A DNA stretch of 64,000 bases, taken from positions 1,178,001 through 1,242,000 of the forward strand of contig CBDFKC010000004.1 of NCBI GenBank assembly GCA_965248685.1, read 5' to 3'. Every line of letters begins with the position of its first letter. Position 1 is the first letter of the stretch. Below, one piece after another: positions 46,294 through 54,866 of this stretch. The translations under genes were made by a program, and so were the position numbers. A model generated the notes under the pieces. It ran no database searches. It saw only the letters and a list, made by a program, of their open reading frames with translations, and was not told where the DNA came from. Source of the stretch: VYFG01 sp965248685 (lineage in GTDB: Bacteria; Pseudomonadota; Gammaproteobacteria; Arenicellales; Poriferihabitantaceae).

Positions 46294-46513
46294 GGAATCT
46301 CTGAACAAGTCTGGGCGAGACAGACTGAGATGAAAAATGATTGAGATCAAGGCACGAAACGCACGTAATAGCGGTGGTTGGTCGCCACGCGATATTGCGA
46401 AGTTTTGTAACGCTTCCGCTCCTGCTATCGCTCATTACCCGCGTCCTGCGGGCAACGCAGATATCGATTATTTTTCGCTCAAGCTGTCCGGTCATGACTT
46501 GTTCAGAGGTTCC
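46294..46513. mobile_element. 220-bp MITE with 18-bp terminal inverted repeats
   Basis: The left end GGAATCTCTGAACAAGTC and the complement of the right end GGAACCTCTGAACAAGTC differ at one base. TAAG flanks both sides (46290-46293 and 46514-46517), a probable 4-bp target duplication. No transposase is encoded. It sits between the gcvP stop and the lipA start. A related end occurs alone at 54512. Confidence 0.8.
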
Positions 46514-46531
46514 TAAGTTAAGAAAAACAAT

Positions 46532-49411
46532 TTATGCGGCGTCAAGAGTATCAGATTCTTCGTAGTCTGATAGCGGTGGACAGGTACAAACCAGGTTGCG
46601 GTCCCCCCAGACATTGTCAATTCTTCCAACCGGGGGCCAGTATTTGTTTTCCTGGGTTTCCCTGTTTGGAAAAAATGCCTGCTTGCGACTGTAAGGGAAA
46701 GGCCATTGGTCCTCCACCAACAAGTGGTAACTATGGGGCGCATTCTTGAGCAAGTTTTGTTCCTGATCATATGCGCCGGACTCAATTTCGGTGATTTCCT
46801 TTCGAATCAGAATCATGGCATCGCAAAAGCGGTCAATTTCTGCCAGTGATTCACTTTCCGTTGGCTCTATCATCAGAGAATCCGGAACCGGCCAGGACAT
46901 GGTAGGCGCATGAAAACCGTAATCCATTAAACGCTTGGCAACGTCTTCTACGGTAACGCCGCTGGTTTCCTTTAGAGGCGCTAGATTAACCACGCATTCG
47001 TGGGCGACCCGTCCATTTTCGCCGCGATAGACCACTGGATAATAGGGATCAAGCCGGTGCGCGATATAGTTCGCATTAAGAATGGCGACCCGGGTTGAGC
47101 GAGTAATTCCGTAGGTACCTAGCAGTTTTATATAGGCCCAGGATATCAACAAAATAAGTGGAGAACCCCAGGGTGCGGCGGATACTGTTCCTAAAGGGCT
47201 GGACCCATGGTTATTGCAACTTACTACGGGATGATCTGGTAAAAAAGGTAACAGGTGTTCACGCACGCCGATGGGTCCCATTCCCGGACCACCACCACCG
47301 TGAGGAATGGCAAAGGTTTTGTGCAGGTTTAAATGCATAACATCCGCACCTATTTCGGCGGGTCGGCAAATCCCCACCATCGCATTCATATTGGCGCCAT
47401 CCATATACACCTGGCCGCCGTTTTGATGCACGATCTCGCAGATGGTCTTGATCGACGCTTCGAAAACGCCATGGGTGCTTGGGTAGGTCACCATGGTCGC
47501 CGCCAGGTTGTCCTGGTGCTGCTCGGCCTTTTCCCTGAAATCATCGATGTCGATATTGCCGTCGGAGTCGCATTTTATAACAATCACTTTCATACCAGCC
47601 ATGACCGCACTCGCTGGGTTGGTTCCGTGGGCAGATGAAGGGATCAGGCAGACGTTGCGATGGGCTTCACCGTGGGAATGATGATACGCCCGGATTGATA
47701 GTAGCCCGGCATACTCACCCTGGGAGCCGGCATTCGGCTGAAAAGAAAAGCCGGCGAAGTCTGTTATTTCGCATAGCATTGCTTCCAGTTCCTGGATGAT
47801 TAATTGATAGCCACGGGTGTGCTTGGCCGGGGCAAACGGATGTATATGAGCGAACAGCGGGTTGGAAATAGCTTCCATTTCGCTGGCCGCATTCAATTTC
47901 ATGGTACACGACCCTAAGGGAATCATTGATCGTGCCAGGGTAATATCCTTGCTCGCGGTTTTGCGCAGATAGCGCATAAATTCAGTTTCAGAACGGTATA
48001 GGTGAAAATTTGGATGGGTTAGAAATTCGCTAGTTCGCTGTAGCCCTGACGGAATCGAAGGGGGCAGGTCGCGATCAAACAGGACACCGCTTACGCGTTC
48101 TGAGGTGGTGCCGGCAAAGACCTGCACCAGTCCTTCGATTTTTTCGCGACTAATGGTTTCGTCCATACTGATACCAATGTGATCTGCATCTATTTTCCGC
48201 AAGTTGTAGCGAGCCTGCTCGGCTTTATCGATAAAAAAGTCGGCACGTTCCGGCGTTTTGACCACAATAGTATCGAAGTAATTTTGGTGCAGCGTAGTAA
48301 ATCCAAGTTCGTTTAGTCCCTGCGCCAGAGCCCTGGCCATGCGGTTGGTGGCAGTGGCAATTCGATTGAGTCCCTCGGGGCCATGATATTGGGCGTAGAA
48401 CGTCGCCATCACCGCGAGCAATACCTGTGAGGTGCAAATATTACTATTGGCTTTGTCTCTGCGTATGTGTTGTTCCCTGGTTTGCAGCGCCATGCGGAAC
48501 GCCGGGCGACCAGCGGAATCGATGGCGACGCCAATCAGGCGTCCGGGAACCGAGCGTTTAAATTTCTCATGGGTTGCAAAGTAAGCGGCATGGGGGCCGC
48601 CGTAGCCCATAGGGATACCAAAGCGCTGGGTGCTTCCCACCGCGATATCTGCACCTAATTCTCCCGGCGAAGTTAATTGAGTCAAGGCCAGGATGTCCGC
48701 GGCCATTATGACCAGCGCGTTGTTCGACTTAAGTGTGGAAATTTGATCCCGAAAATCCCGAATCTCTCCGGATACGCCTGGATACTGGAATAGGCCGGCA
48801 AAAAATTCGGCCTGGTCGAGCTGATCTGAGTCGCCGACAACTACCTCAATTCCCATGGGTTTAGCCCGGGTTTGCACCACCGCTATGGTTTGTGGCAAAC
48901 AGTCGGCGTCGACGAAAAACTTGCTGCTCTTACTTTTACCGACCCGCCGCGCCATCATCATGGCTTCGGCGGCAGAAGTTGCTTCATCCAGCATGGAGGC
49001 GTTAGCCAATTCCATCCCGGTCAGGTCCACAATCATCTGCTGAAAGGAAAGCAATACTTCGAGACGGGCCTGGCTGATTTCAGGCTGATAGGGGGTATAG
49101 GCGGTATACCAGTCAGGGTTCTCCATCACGTTGCGCCGAATTACTGGCGGCGTCACGGTACCGGAATAACCCATCCCAATCATTGAAATCGCTGCGGTAT
49201 TCTTGACCGCGATCTGGCGGGCATACTTATTCAGGCGATTTTCGTCTAATGCCTCTGGCAACTTAAATGTGCGACTGCTGCGAATAGACTCAGGGATGGT
49301 CTGGTCGATTAGTTGTTCCATGGAATCGAGGCCGAGGGCTTCGAGCATGGTGGTAATCTGCGCCGGGTCCGGACCAATATGGCGACGGGTAAAATCATCA
49401 GCTCTGGGCAT
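46532..49411 (-). CDS. gcvP: Glycine dehydrogenase (decarboxylating), P protein
   Basis: PLP-dependent decarboxylase of the glycine cleavage system, which passes the aminomethyl group to lipoylated GcvH. 959 residues, the single-chain form with N- and C-terminal halves fused. The PLP lysine is in DVMHLNLHKTFAIPHGGGGPG; RHIGPD near the start and SYKLLGTYGI-like AYIKLLGTYGI are typical. It follows gcvH by 42 bases in the gcvT-gcvH-gcvP order. Confidence 0.97.
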   Translation of the reverse strand: MPRADDFTRRHIGPDPAQITTMLEALGLDSMEQLIDQTIPESIRSSRTFKLPEALDENRLNKYARQIAVKNTAAISMIGMGYSGTVTPPVIRRNVMENPDWYTAYTPYQPEISQARLEVLLSFQQMIVDLTGMELANASMLDEATSAAEAMMMARRVGKSKSSKFFVDADCLPQTIAVVQTRAKPMGIEVVVGDSDQLDQAEFFAGLFQYPGVSGEIRDFRDQISTLKSNNALVIMAADILALTQLTSPGELGADIAVGSTQRFGIPMGYGGPHAAYFATHEKFKRSVPGRLIGVAIDSAGRPAFRMALQTREQHIRRDKANSNICTSQVLLAVMATFYAQYHGPEGLNRIATATNRMARALAQGLNELGFTTLHQNYFDTIVVKTPERADFFIDKAEQARYNLRKIDADHIGISMDETISREKIEGLVQVFAGTTSERVSGVLFDRDLPPSIPSGLQRTSEFLTHPNFHLYRSETEFMRYLRKTASKDITLARSMIPLGSCTMKLNAASEMEAISNPLFAHIHPFAPAKHTRGYQLIIQELEAMLCEITDFAGFSFQPNAGSQGEYAGLLSIRAYHHSHGEAHRNVCLIPSSAHGTNPASAVMAGMKVIVIKCDSDGNIDIDDFREKAEQHQDNLAATMVTYPSTHGVFEASIKTICEIVHQNGGQVYMDGANMNAMVGICRPAEIGADVMHLNLHKTFAIPHGGGGPGMGPIGVREHLLPFLPDHPVVSCNNHGSSPLGTVSAAPWGSPLILLISWAYIKLLGTYGITRSTRVAILNANYIAHRLDPYYPVVYRGENGRVAHECVVNLAPLKETSGVTVEDVAKRLMDYGFHAPTMSWPVPDSLMIEPTESESLAEIDRFCDAMILIRKEITEIESGAYDQEQNLLKNAPHSYHLLVEDQWPFPYSRKQAFFPNRETQENKYWPPVGRIDNVWGDRNLVCTCPPLSDYEESDTLDAA

Positions 49412-49453
49412 ATCGTTTTCTCGAAAAAATTAGGTCAGGTTTTAAATTGGCTA

Positions 49454-49828
49454 TTACGCTAGCGAGTCAACCAATTCCCGATAGCTGGTATCGTCCAGTA
49501 AACTGGTCAATTGGTCGGTATCCGAAGGTCGCAATTTAAAAAACCAGCCGGCACCGGTGGGATCTTCGTTTACCTTCTCCGGTTCGTCGACGAGCTGTTC
49601 ATTAATTTCTACAACGACTCCGGATACTGGTGCCTTAACTTCGCCGGCCGCCTTGACTGATTCCACCACGGCGGCTTCTTCGCCCTGGTTAATCTCCTGA
49701 TCTACTTCCGGTAGTTCAACAAAAACAACTTCTCCCAGTTGCTCCTGGGCGAAGTTGGTGATTCCTACCACGATCAGGCCGGCTTCGTCGCGTGCCCATT
49801 CATGATCTGTAGTGTATTTTGTGCTCAT
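49454..49828 (-). CDS. gcvH: Glycine cleavage system H protein
   Basis: Lipoyl carrier protein of 124 residues. It begins with YTTDHEWARDEAGLIVVGITNFAQEQLG and has the lipoylation lysine in EAAVVESVKAAGEVKAPVSG. It is the second gene of gcvTHP, and LipA encoded downstream makes its cofactor. Confidence 0.97.
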   Translation of the reverse strand: MSTKYTTDHEWARDEAGLIVVGITNFAQEQLGEVVFVELPEVDQEINQGEEAAVVESVKAAGEVKAPVSGVVVEINEQLVDEPEKVNEDPTGAGWFFKLRPSDTDQLTSLLDDTSYRELVDSLA

Positions 49829-49868
49829 TAATTGTCCTCCAAGTGGTTAATTTGAACCTCAATTGGGT

Positions 49869-50987
49869 TCAACGAAAATATTGATGTTTAACGAATGGTA
49901 GTGGAGCCACTGTCAGCGGTAGTTGCTTACTTCGAACCTCGGCGAGCAACTGGGTTCCCGGCTCAGATAAATTTTTTGCTACATAACCCATGCTAATGGG
50001 TCGCCCCAGGGTAGGACTGAATCCGCCACTGGTAATTACCCCGGTTTGATTTTGTGATGAGTCAAATAAGAGCGTGCCGGATCGCATCGGCGCCCGACCT
50101 TCTGGTAATAGGCCTACCAGCTTTTTATCTGCACCATTGACTAGTTGCCCGAGAATTTGATCGGCGCCGGGAAATCCACCCGGGCGATTACCATCAAGCC
50201 GACGAGGGCGCGATATCGCCCAGCTTAAGCCAGCCTCAACAGGCGTTATATCGGCATTCATATCCTGACCGTACAGACAGAGCCCGGCCTCGAGACGAAG
50301 TGAATCCCTTGCTCCCAACCCCACCAAATCAACCTCGGTATGGGCGATAAATTGCTCTGCCAGGTTAACGGATTGTTGCGCCAGTAGCGAAATCTCAAAC
50401 CCATCCTCTCCGGTATAACCCGAACGGGATACAATGCAATCGCAGCCGTGTAAGGCCATATCTCTGACGTCCATAAATTTCATGGTCTCTAGGGACTGTC
50501 CTGCGGCTTCAATGACGCTGAATGCAGCTGGACCCTGTAATGCCAGCAGCCCCCTGTCTTCCAACAATGTTATCTCAAGCTTGTCGCCAAGCTTTGCGTT
50601 GAGAAGAGCAAAATCCTGGTGTTTACAGGCTGCATTCACTACCAGCATAAAGTGGTCGCCACGATTGATTACCATCAGGTCGTCCAGAACGCCGCCTTGA
50701 TCATTGATCAGCAATCCATACTTCTGACGTCCAGGTGCCAACCCGACCAGGTCAACCGGAATCTGGGATTCGAGATGGATGGCAATATCTTCACCGCGAA
50801 CCAGAATCTGTCCCATATGGGAAACATCAAACAGACCGGCATGATTTCGAGTATGTTGGTGTTCCTTGATAATGCCGCCACTATAATTTACCGGCATGGC
50901 ATAGCCAGCGAATGGTACTATTTTCGCTTTATTGGCCAGGTGCAGCGGATAAAGTGGGGTTTCTAGAGGTGGTTGATTATCATTCAT
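49869..50987 (-). CDS. gcvT: Glycine cleavage system T protein (aminomethyltransferase)
   Basis: Transfers the methylene group from aminomethyl-lipoyl-GcvH to tetrahydrofolate and releases ammonia. About 372 residues from the ATG at 50987, giving MNDNQPPLETPLYPLH; the open frame extends to 51050 but the extra residues are not family-like. Motifs are FAGYAMPVNYSGGIIKEH, GLFDVSHMGQI and RDSLRLEAGLCLYGQDM. First gene of gcvTHP. No glycine riboswitch could be recognised in the 5' region. Confidence 0.94.
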   Translation of the reverse strand: MNDNQPPLETPLYPLHLANKAKIVPFAGYAMPVNYSGGIIKEHQHTRNHAGLFDVSHMGQILVRGEDIAIHLESQIPVDLVGLAPGRQKYGLLINDQGGVLDDLMVINRGDHFMLVVNAACKHQDFALLNAKLGDKLEITLLEDRGLLALQGPAAFSVIEAAGQSLETMKFMDVRDMALHGCDCIVSRSGYTGEDGFEISLLAQQSVNLAEQFIAHTEVDLVGLGARDSLRLEAGLCLYGQDMNADITPVEAGLSWAISRPRRLDGNRPGGFPGADQILGQLVNGADKKLVGLLPEGRAPMRSGTLLFDSSQNQTGVITSGGFSPTLGRPISMGYVAKNLSEPGTQLLAEVRSKQLPLTVAPLPFVKHQYFR

Positions 50988-51185
50988 TCTCACGGTCCGA
51001 TAAAATTTAGGTTGTTCCGGAACCGTTACCCAGATTGGTCTTGAGATCAACAGAGTCCAGAAACAGGGCGATGATAATTTATTTTACGGGATATATAAAT
51101 TAAATTAATAAAAATTATTAATTTATTTAATAAACCGTGTGGTCAGCGGCTTTGGCCGACACCCCATTGGGAACCGGGGGATAAA

Positions 51186-52109
51186 TTAAGTCACGGTCTC
51201 GCGATATTTCTCACACTTCCCGAGAAACTTTTTGGTGCTGACTGGCATCGGAACCCGCACATTCGCGATCCAGCTAATCAGATCTTTTCCCGCTCTCAGC
51301 AGGCTGGTTCCCCGTTTGATATGGCGCTCTAAATCAGTGCAGGCCCCCCGTGGAATGACCGCTCTGAATTCTTCGAGCTTTTCACCGTCTGCAACAAACT
51401 CGGGCCAGACCTGATAATAATCCAAGTCACTGCGCAGAATTTCGCATTCTTTTTTAGCGATTTCAATAAAATCATCAATCAAGGGCAATGCTTCGTGAAA
51501 GCAGGTATGGCTGCACAGGGTTTGTTTTAGTGCTTCCCCAAGGCAGTCTATCTCCTTCATTGCCAGGGCGATCTTACGGTAACGGCTGGAATAGTAGTCG
51601 GCTATGGGCATGGTAAAAACCTTGACTGGTTCACCCCATAATTCGTCCACGCCTTCTTCGCCACTGTGATGACGAACATTGTGACTGAGATCGAGGGCTT
51701 CGGAAAAACAGTCAGAGCATTGCTGCATTAATGCGTTGTCCCGAGTAATTTTTATTCCGCGCTGTTCGAGATTTACGATGGTAGTAAATATATCGGTAGC
51801 CCGGTTAAATAGCGCGCCAGCCAACATCGCTGCATTTACCCGTTTTCGCTGGGGATCAGATTCCTTTTCATAGGCTTCCCTGGCCAGCTCCAGTTTATCG
51901 CCAGGCGTATTGATGCCGGCTTCGGTATGGTGAAAGGTCCGTTTGGTCAGGGCATCAAGCAGCTTCTTTTTCGCGCTCAGGGTTTCCCCAGGGGGCTTGT
52001 AATAGCGAATCCAGTAACCGTCATAATAAATATGCGGAACATTATCGAAGTCTTGAAAGGTGCCATTTTTCAGCTCCGGCTGATCCGCAATGGCGGGGGG
52101 TCGATTCAT
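51186..52109 (-). CDS. Hypothetical protein, not recognised
   Basis: A 307-residue frame with coherent codon use and an ATG start. I do not recognise its family. It lacks a signal peptide or membrane helix and reads as mostly alpha-helical, with charged heptad-like segments. Noticeable are scattered cysteines and histidines (QQCSDCF, LCSHTCFHEAL, KKECEIL, GACTD, GKCEKY), which might bind a metal or cluster. It ends with SWIANVRVPMPVSTKKFLGKCE, split here only for description. It lies upstream of gcvT on the same strand with a 135-base AT-rich gap after the predicted gcvT leader. Confidence 0.6.
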   Translation of the reverse strand: MNRPPAIADQPELKNGTFQDFDNVPHIYYDGYWIRYYKPPGETLSAKKKLLDALTKRTFHHTEAGINTPGDKLELAREAYEKESDPQRKRVNAAMLAGALFNRATDIFTTIVNLEQRGIKITRDNALMQQCSDCFSEALDLSHNVRHHSGEEGVDELWGEPVKVFTMPIADYYSSRYRKIALAMKEIDCLGEALKQTLCSHTCFHEALPLIDDFIEIAKKECEILRSDLDYYQVWPEFVADGEKLEEFRAVIPRGACTDLERHIKRGTSLLRAGKDLISWIANVRVPMPVSTKKFLGKCEKYRETVT

Positions 52110-52239
52110 GATTATGGGCCCCTGGGTCAGGCCTGGGGCTTTATTGGAGAGATGCGAGATTTTAGGCGGTGGCTGGCGCTGGGTCTATAATATTTGCGAA
52201 CAGAATTGGTTTATTTTTGGGTCAAATACGACAATATCT

Positions 52240-52294
52240 GGGCCCGGCAGCCCTAAACAATCATAAACTTCTTATTTTTTAAGGATGCCGGGGC
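52240..52294. repeat. Inverted repeat downstream of the aminotransferase gene
   Basis: GGGCCCGGCA (52240-52249) faces TGCCGGGGCC (52285-52294) around a loop of about 35 bases. Pairing is near-complete with one offset base. It lies about 30 bases beyond the aminotransferase stop on the minus strand and could help 3'-end formation, but there is no T-run. Confidence 0.35.
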
Positions 52295-52321
52295 CAAATT
52301 CCCTGGGTCTTATTCACTACA

Positions 52322-53689
52322 CTAGTGACCTTTCAAGGTTGCATAGGCCTGATCCAGACTTGCGCCAATTTTTTCAATCAATTCGTCGACCTGGGGTCGA
52401 GAAATTATCAACGGCGGGCACAGGATCATCGAATCGCCCATAGCTCGCATGATTAAACCGTTGTCGATACAGGCTTCGCGACAAACTAATCCAGCGCGAC
52501 CACTATCGTCAAATTTTTCCCGGGTTGATTTGTCTTTGACCAGCTCCAGGGCTCCAAGAAAGCCCTTACTACGAACTTCACCAACTAATGGGTGATCATT
52601 AAGTGTGGTAAATTTTTCATGCAGGTAATTCATCACATTATCCCGCGCTTTTTCGATAATTTTCTCATCCCGCATAATCTGGAGATTTTTCAATGCTACC
52701 GCGCAGGCGACAGGATGTCCGGAGTAGGTGTAACCATGGGTAAATTCCTTGCCCTCCAGATCGATTACCTCGGCTACCCGGTCAGAAATCATCACTGCGC
52801 CAATGGGTTGATAACCAGAAGACAGGCCTTTGGCCATGGTCATGACATCTGCCTCTAGATTATAGGTATTGCTGCCAAACCATTCCCCGGTTCGACCAAA
52901 ACCACAAATCACTTCATCGGCGGCCAGCAAAATATCGTACTTTTTACAAATTCGCTGGATTTCAGGCCAGTAAGTTTGTGGCGGTACGATTACCCCTCCG
53001 GCACCTTGAATAGGTTCACCGATAAACGCAGCGACTCGATCAGCCCCGACTTGCAGGATTCTTTTTTCCAGCGACTGCGCCGCATGAATGCCGAATTCAT
53101 CCTCAGTCATACTGCCGCCTTCTCGATAGAAATAGGGCTGGTCGACGTGCTCGATATTCGGGATAGGCATGCCACCAATCGCGTGCATTGCCTGCATGCC
53201 ACCCAGACTGGCTCCTGCCAGGGTACTACCATGATAAGCATTGGTTCGACTGATAATAATATTGCGGTCCGGTTGGTCATTGAGTTGCCAGTAATAGCGA
53301 ACCAATCTGACCACGGTATCGTTTCCATCTGAACCGGAACAGCCAAAAAATGCACGGTTGAACTGAGGCGGCGTCACTTCCGCGAGTAACTCTGCCAGTT
53401 CTATGGCAGGGACCTGGGCGGAATTAAAAAAACTGTTGTAATAGGGCATCAATTCCATTTGAATTTTAGCGACTTCCGCTAACTCGGTACGGCCATAACC
53501 GATGTTGACGCACCATAAACCAGACATTCCGTCGAGGAATTTATTGTCGTCAGAATCATAAATATAGATGTTATCGGCACCGGTAATAATGCGAGCGCCT
53601 TTTTTGTGCATCTCGTGATGGTCGGTGAACGGGTGAACGTGATGCTTGGCGTCAAGGGCCTGCAGTTCTTTGGTATTATAAGATTCCAT
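52322..53689 (-). CDS. Class-III aminotransferase (SpuC/putrescine-pyruvate type)
   Basis: PLP-dependent omega-transaminase of 455 residues, most like putrescine or beta-alanine:pyruvate aminotransferases. It shows GLWCVNIGYGR, the cofactor phosphate-binding region CSGSDGNDTVVRLVRYYW (other members often have SGSEAND, here SGSDGND), NAYHGSTLAGASLGG, the cofactor aspartate in LLAADEVICGFGRTG and the Schiff-base lysine in TMAKGLSSGYQPIGA. Neighbouring PuuA/SpuI-like and GntR genes, and an agmatinase gene elsewhere, suggest polyamine catabolism. A strong sigma-70 promoter with an operator over the start site lies upstream. Confidence 0.88.
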   Translation of the reverse strand: MESYNTKELQALDAKHHVHPFTDHHEMHKKGARIITGADNIYIYDSDDNKFLDGMSGLWCVNIGYGRTELAEVAKIQMELMPYYNSFFNSAQVPAIELAELLAEVTPPQFNRAFFGCSGSDGNDTVVRLVRYYWQLNDQPDRNIIISRTNAYHGSTLAGASLGGMQAMHAIGGMPIPNIEHVDQPYFYREGGSMTEDEFGIHAAQSLEKRILQVGADRVAAFIGEPIQGAGGVIVPPQTYWPEIQRICKKYDILLAADEVICGFGRTGEWFGSNTYNLEADVMTMAKGLSSGYQPIGAVMISDRVAEVIDLEGKEFTHGYTYSGHPVACAVALKNLQIMRDEKIIEKARDNVMNYLHEKFTTLNDHPLVGEVRSKGFLGALELVKDKSTREKFDDSGRAGLVCREACIDNGLIMRAMGDSMILCPPLIISRPQVDELIEKIGASLDQAYATLKGH

Positions 53690-53712
53690 GGTAATCGATG
53701 GTCGGGTTGAAT

Positions 53713-53726
53713 TTTGTGATCACATA
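53713..53726. promoter_or_regulatory. Operator 1 (GntR-type palindrome)
   Basis: TTTGTGATCACATA, with the perfect palindrome TGTGATCACA at its centre. It overlaps the end of the -10 box and the predicted start site of the aminotransferase promoter, so a bound repressor would block transcription. An identical 14-mer lies 53 bp away. Confidence 0.7.
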
Positions 53727-53752
53727 TTACCTAAATATTTGCCGGAAGCCAA
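53724..53752 (-). promoter_or_regulatory. Sigma-70 promoter of the aminotransferase gene
   Basis: On the minus strand TTGGCT (53752-53747), a 17-base spacer and TAATAT (53729-53724). Predicted start near 53717, about 28 bases before the ATG. It is bracketed by two identical palindromic operators. Confidence 0.65.
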
Positions 53753-53765
53753 TATTTTATGGCAA

Positions 53766-53779
53766 TTTGTGATCACATA
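53766..53779. promoter_or_regulatory. Operator 2 (GntR-type palindrome)
   Basis: Second exact copy of TTTGTGATCACATA. Its centre is 53 bp from operator 1, about five helical turns, placing both on the same face of the DNA. It lies between the divergent aminotransferase promoter and gntR and may cover the -35 region of a weak gntR promoter (TTGTGA, 17 bases, TGTGAT). Confidence 0.7.
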
Positions 53780-53827
53780 ATTAAAGCCCTGTGATTCTCA
53801 AACTGATGGCCGAAACTAACAATTAAG

Positions 53828-54511
53828 ATGAATGTGGAAATTCAGGAAATATCTTTAAATAATCCGGATAAAACCCTTCAGGAAAAAGTATACGGCGCCC
53901 TCAAATTGTCGTTGCTTAACGGAGATTTTGTACCGGGGCATAGCGTGACGATTCGGGGTGTAGCCGCTGAACTTGGGGTCAGTGCAATGCCGGTCCGGGA
54001 AGCGCTTCGGCGCTTGACTGCTGAACGCGCATTGAGTTTGTCTGCGACTGGCAGGGTCAGTATTCCGACCATGACCCGGGAAAAACTGGATGAACTTGTT
54101 AGCGCGAGAATTTGTCTGGAAAAACAGGCTGCAGTCAACGCCGTGGCAAATATTACCCGGGGTCAGGTTACCAAATTGGTAAAGCTGAATGAGGCGATAG
54201 ATCGTAGTATTGCGCGTCAGAACCATCGACAATACCTGGTAAAGCATCGGGAGTTTCACTTTTTTCTCTATCGCATTGGCGCGGGTCAGGTATTCGTTCC
54301 GCTGATTGAAAGTGTATGGCTGCAGATAAGTCCATTCCTTCGATTTACCCTGAGCCTGGAGCATCTTGAAAGTTACAATACCAACGATCGACATGTGGAA
54401 GTTATCGATGCATTGGAAAAGAAAGACGCAACAGCTCTGGGTTTCGCCATCGAAGCGGATATACGTCATGGAATTGGATCGCTGATAGAATCCGATTGGA
54501 ATGACATTTAG
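53828..54511 (+). CDS. GntR-family transcriptional regulator (FadR/FCD type)
   Basis: 227 residues. The N-terminal winged helix reads LQEKVYGALKLSLLNGDFVPG, then VRGVAAELGVSAMPVREALRRLTAERAL, the GntR signature. The C-terminal FCD ligand domain includes RICLEKQAAVNAV and the metal/ligand histidine region HREFHFFLYRIGA with a later DRHVEVIDALEKKD. It is divergent from the aminotransferase gene, and two identical palindromes lie between them, so it probably represses that gene and itself. The ligand may be the aminotransferase substrate. The stop codon TAG abuts the remnant of an insertion-element end. Confidence 0.9.
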   Translation: MNVEIQEISLNNPDKTLQEKVYGALKLSLLNGDFVPGHSVTIRGVAAELGVSAMPVREALRRLTAERALSLSATGRVSIPTMTREKLDELVSARICLEKQAAVNAVANITRGQVTKLVKLNEAIDRSIARQNHRQYLVKHREFHFFLYRIGAGQVFVPLIESVWLQISPFLRFTLSLEHLESYNTNDRHVEVIDALEKKDATALGFAIEADIRHGIGSLIESDWNDI

Positions 54512-54612
54512 GGAACCTCTGCAAAAGCCATGACCGATCAATTTGGATCTCAACTTGATTCGCCTCAGCCGGCCGAGCCCAGACTCACAATGCCTTCCTG
54601 GGATAGCAGGAC
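54512..54612. mobile_element. Solo end of the 220-bp MITE/IS family (remnant)
   Basis: The sequence from 54512 begins GGAACCTCTGCAAAAGCCATGACCG, here split as GGAACCTCTG then CAAAAGCCATGACCG. It aligns with the right end of the element at 46294-46513 (GGAACCTCTG, AACAAGTCATGACCG). The preceding bases TTAG fit a YTAR target and include the gntR stop codon. No matching opposite end is present, because the 249-bp MITE copy B begins at 54613. I read it as a truncated element end. Confidence 0.55.
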
Positions 54613-54861
54613 CTAGCCCGAAAATTTCATAAAGGCGGACACCGATTAACTAAAAGCTAAAATGAATCAAAGTCATACGACAGTTTTTAGGCAAAACTTA
54701 TTGGTACACTTTGTCCTTCTGGATTTAGGCGCCAATCTGGTGTCGCATCTTGAACGATCGACCTCGAACCATAGCTACGGCTATGCTTCTTCGTCCGATA
54801 GTCCAACCTGCTTAACCAGCTTGTCTCTAAATTCCAGACCTTTATGAAATTTCCGGACTAG
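54613..54861 (+). mobile_element. 249-bp MITE, copy B
   Basis: Same length as copy A (30468-30716) and about 95 percent identical in the opposite orientation; most differences fall in the first 110 bases. Terminal inverted repeats CCCGAAAATTTCATAAAGG and CCGGAAATTTCATAAAGG (read inward) are bounded by CTAG. An internal CATAGC-TACG-GCTATG hairpin is kept in both copies. It lies immediately upstream of the DUF7931-like gene, five bases from its ATG, so that gene's ribosome site is element-derived or lost. Confidence 0.85.
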
Positions 54862-54866
54862 CTTGT

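Noticed and set aside
51051..51185. Possible glycine riboswitch upstream of gcvT
   Set aside because: The region is mostly AT-rich, and the conserved glycine-aptamer core elements could not be found; only short GC-rich hairpins are present.
53715..53777. TGTGATCACA palindromes as CRP sites
   Set aside because: CRP needs TGTGA-N6-TCACA; here the half-sites abut with no spacer, and the location next to gntR favours a GntR operator.
53855..54553. Minus-strand open frame of 232 codons
   Set aside because: It mirrors the gntR gene, which carries clear domain motifs in the opposite direction.
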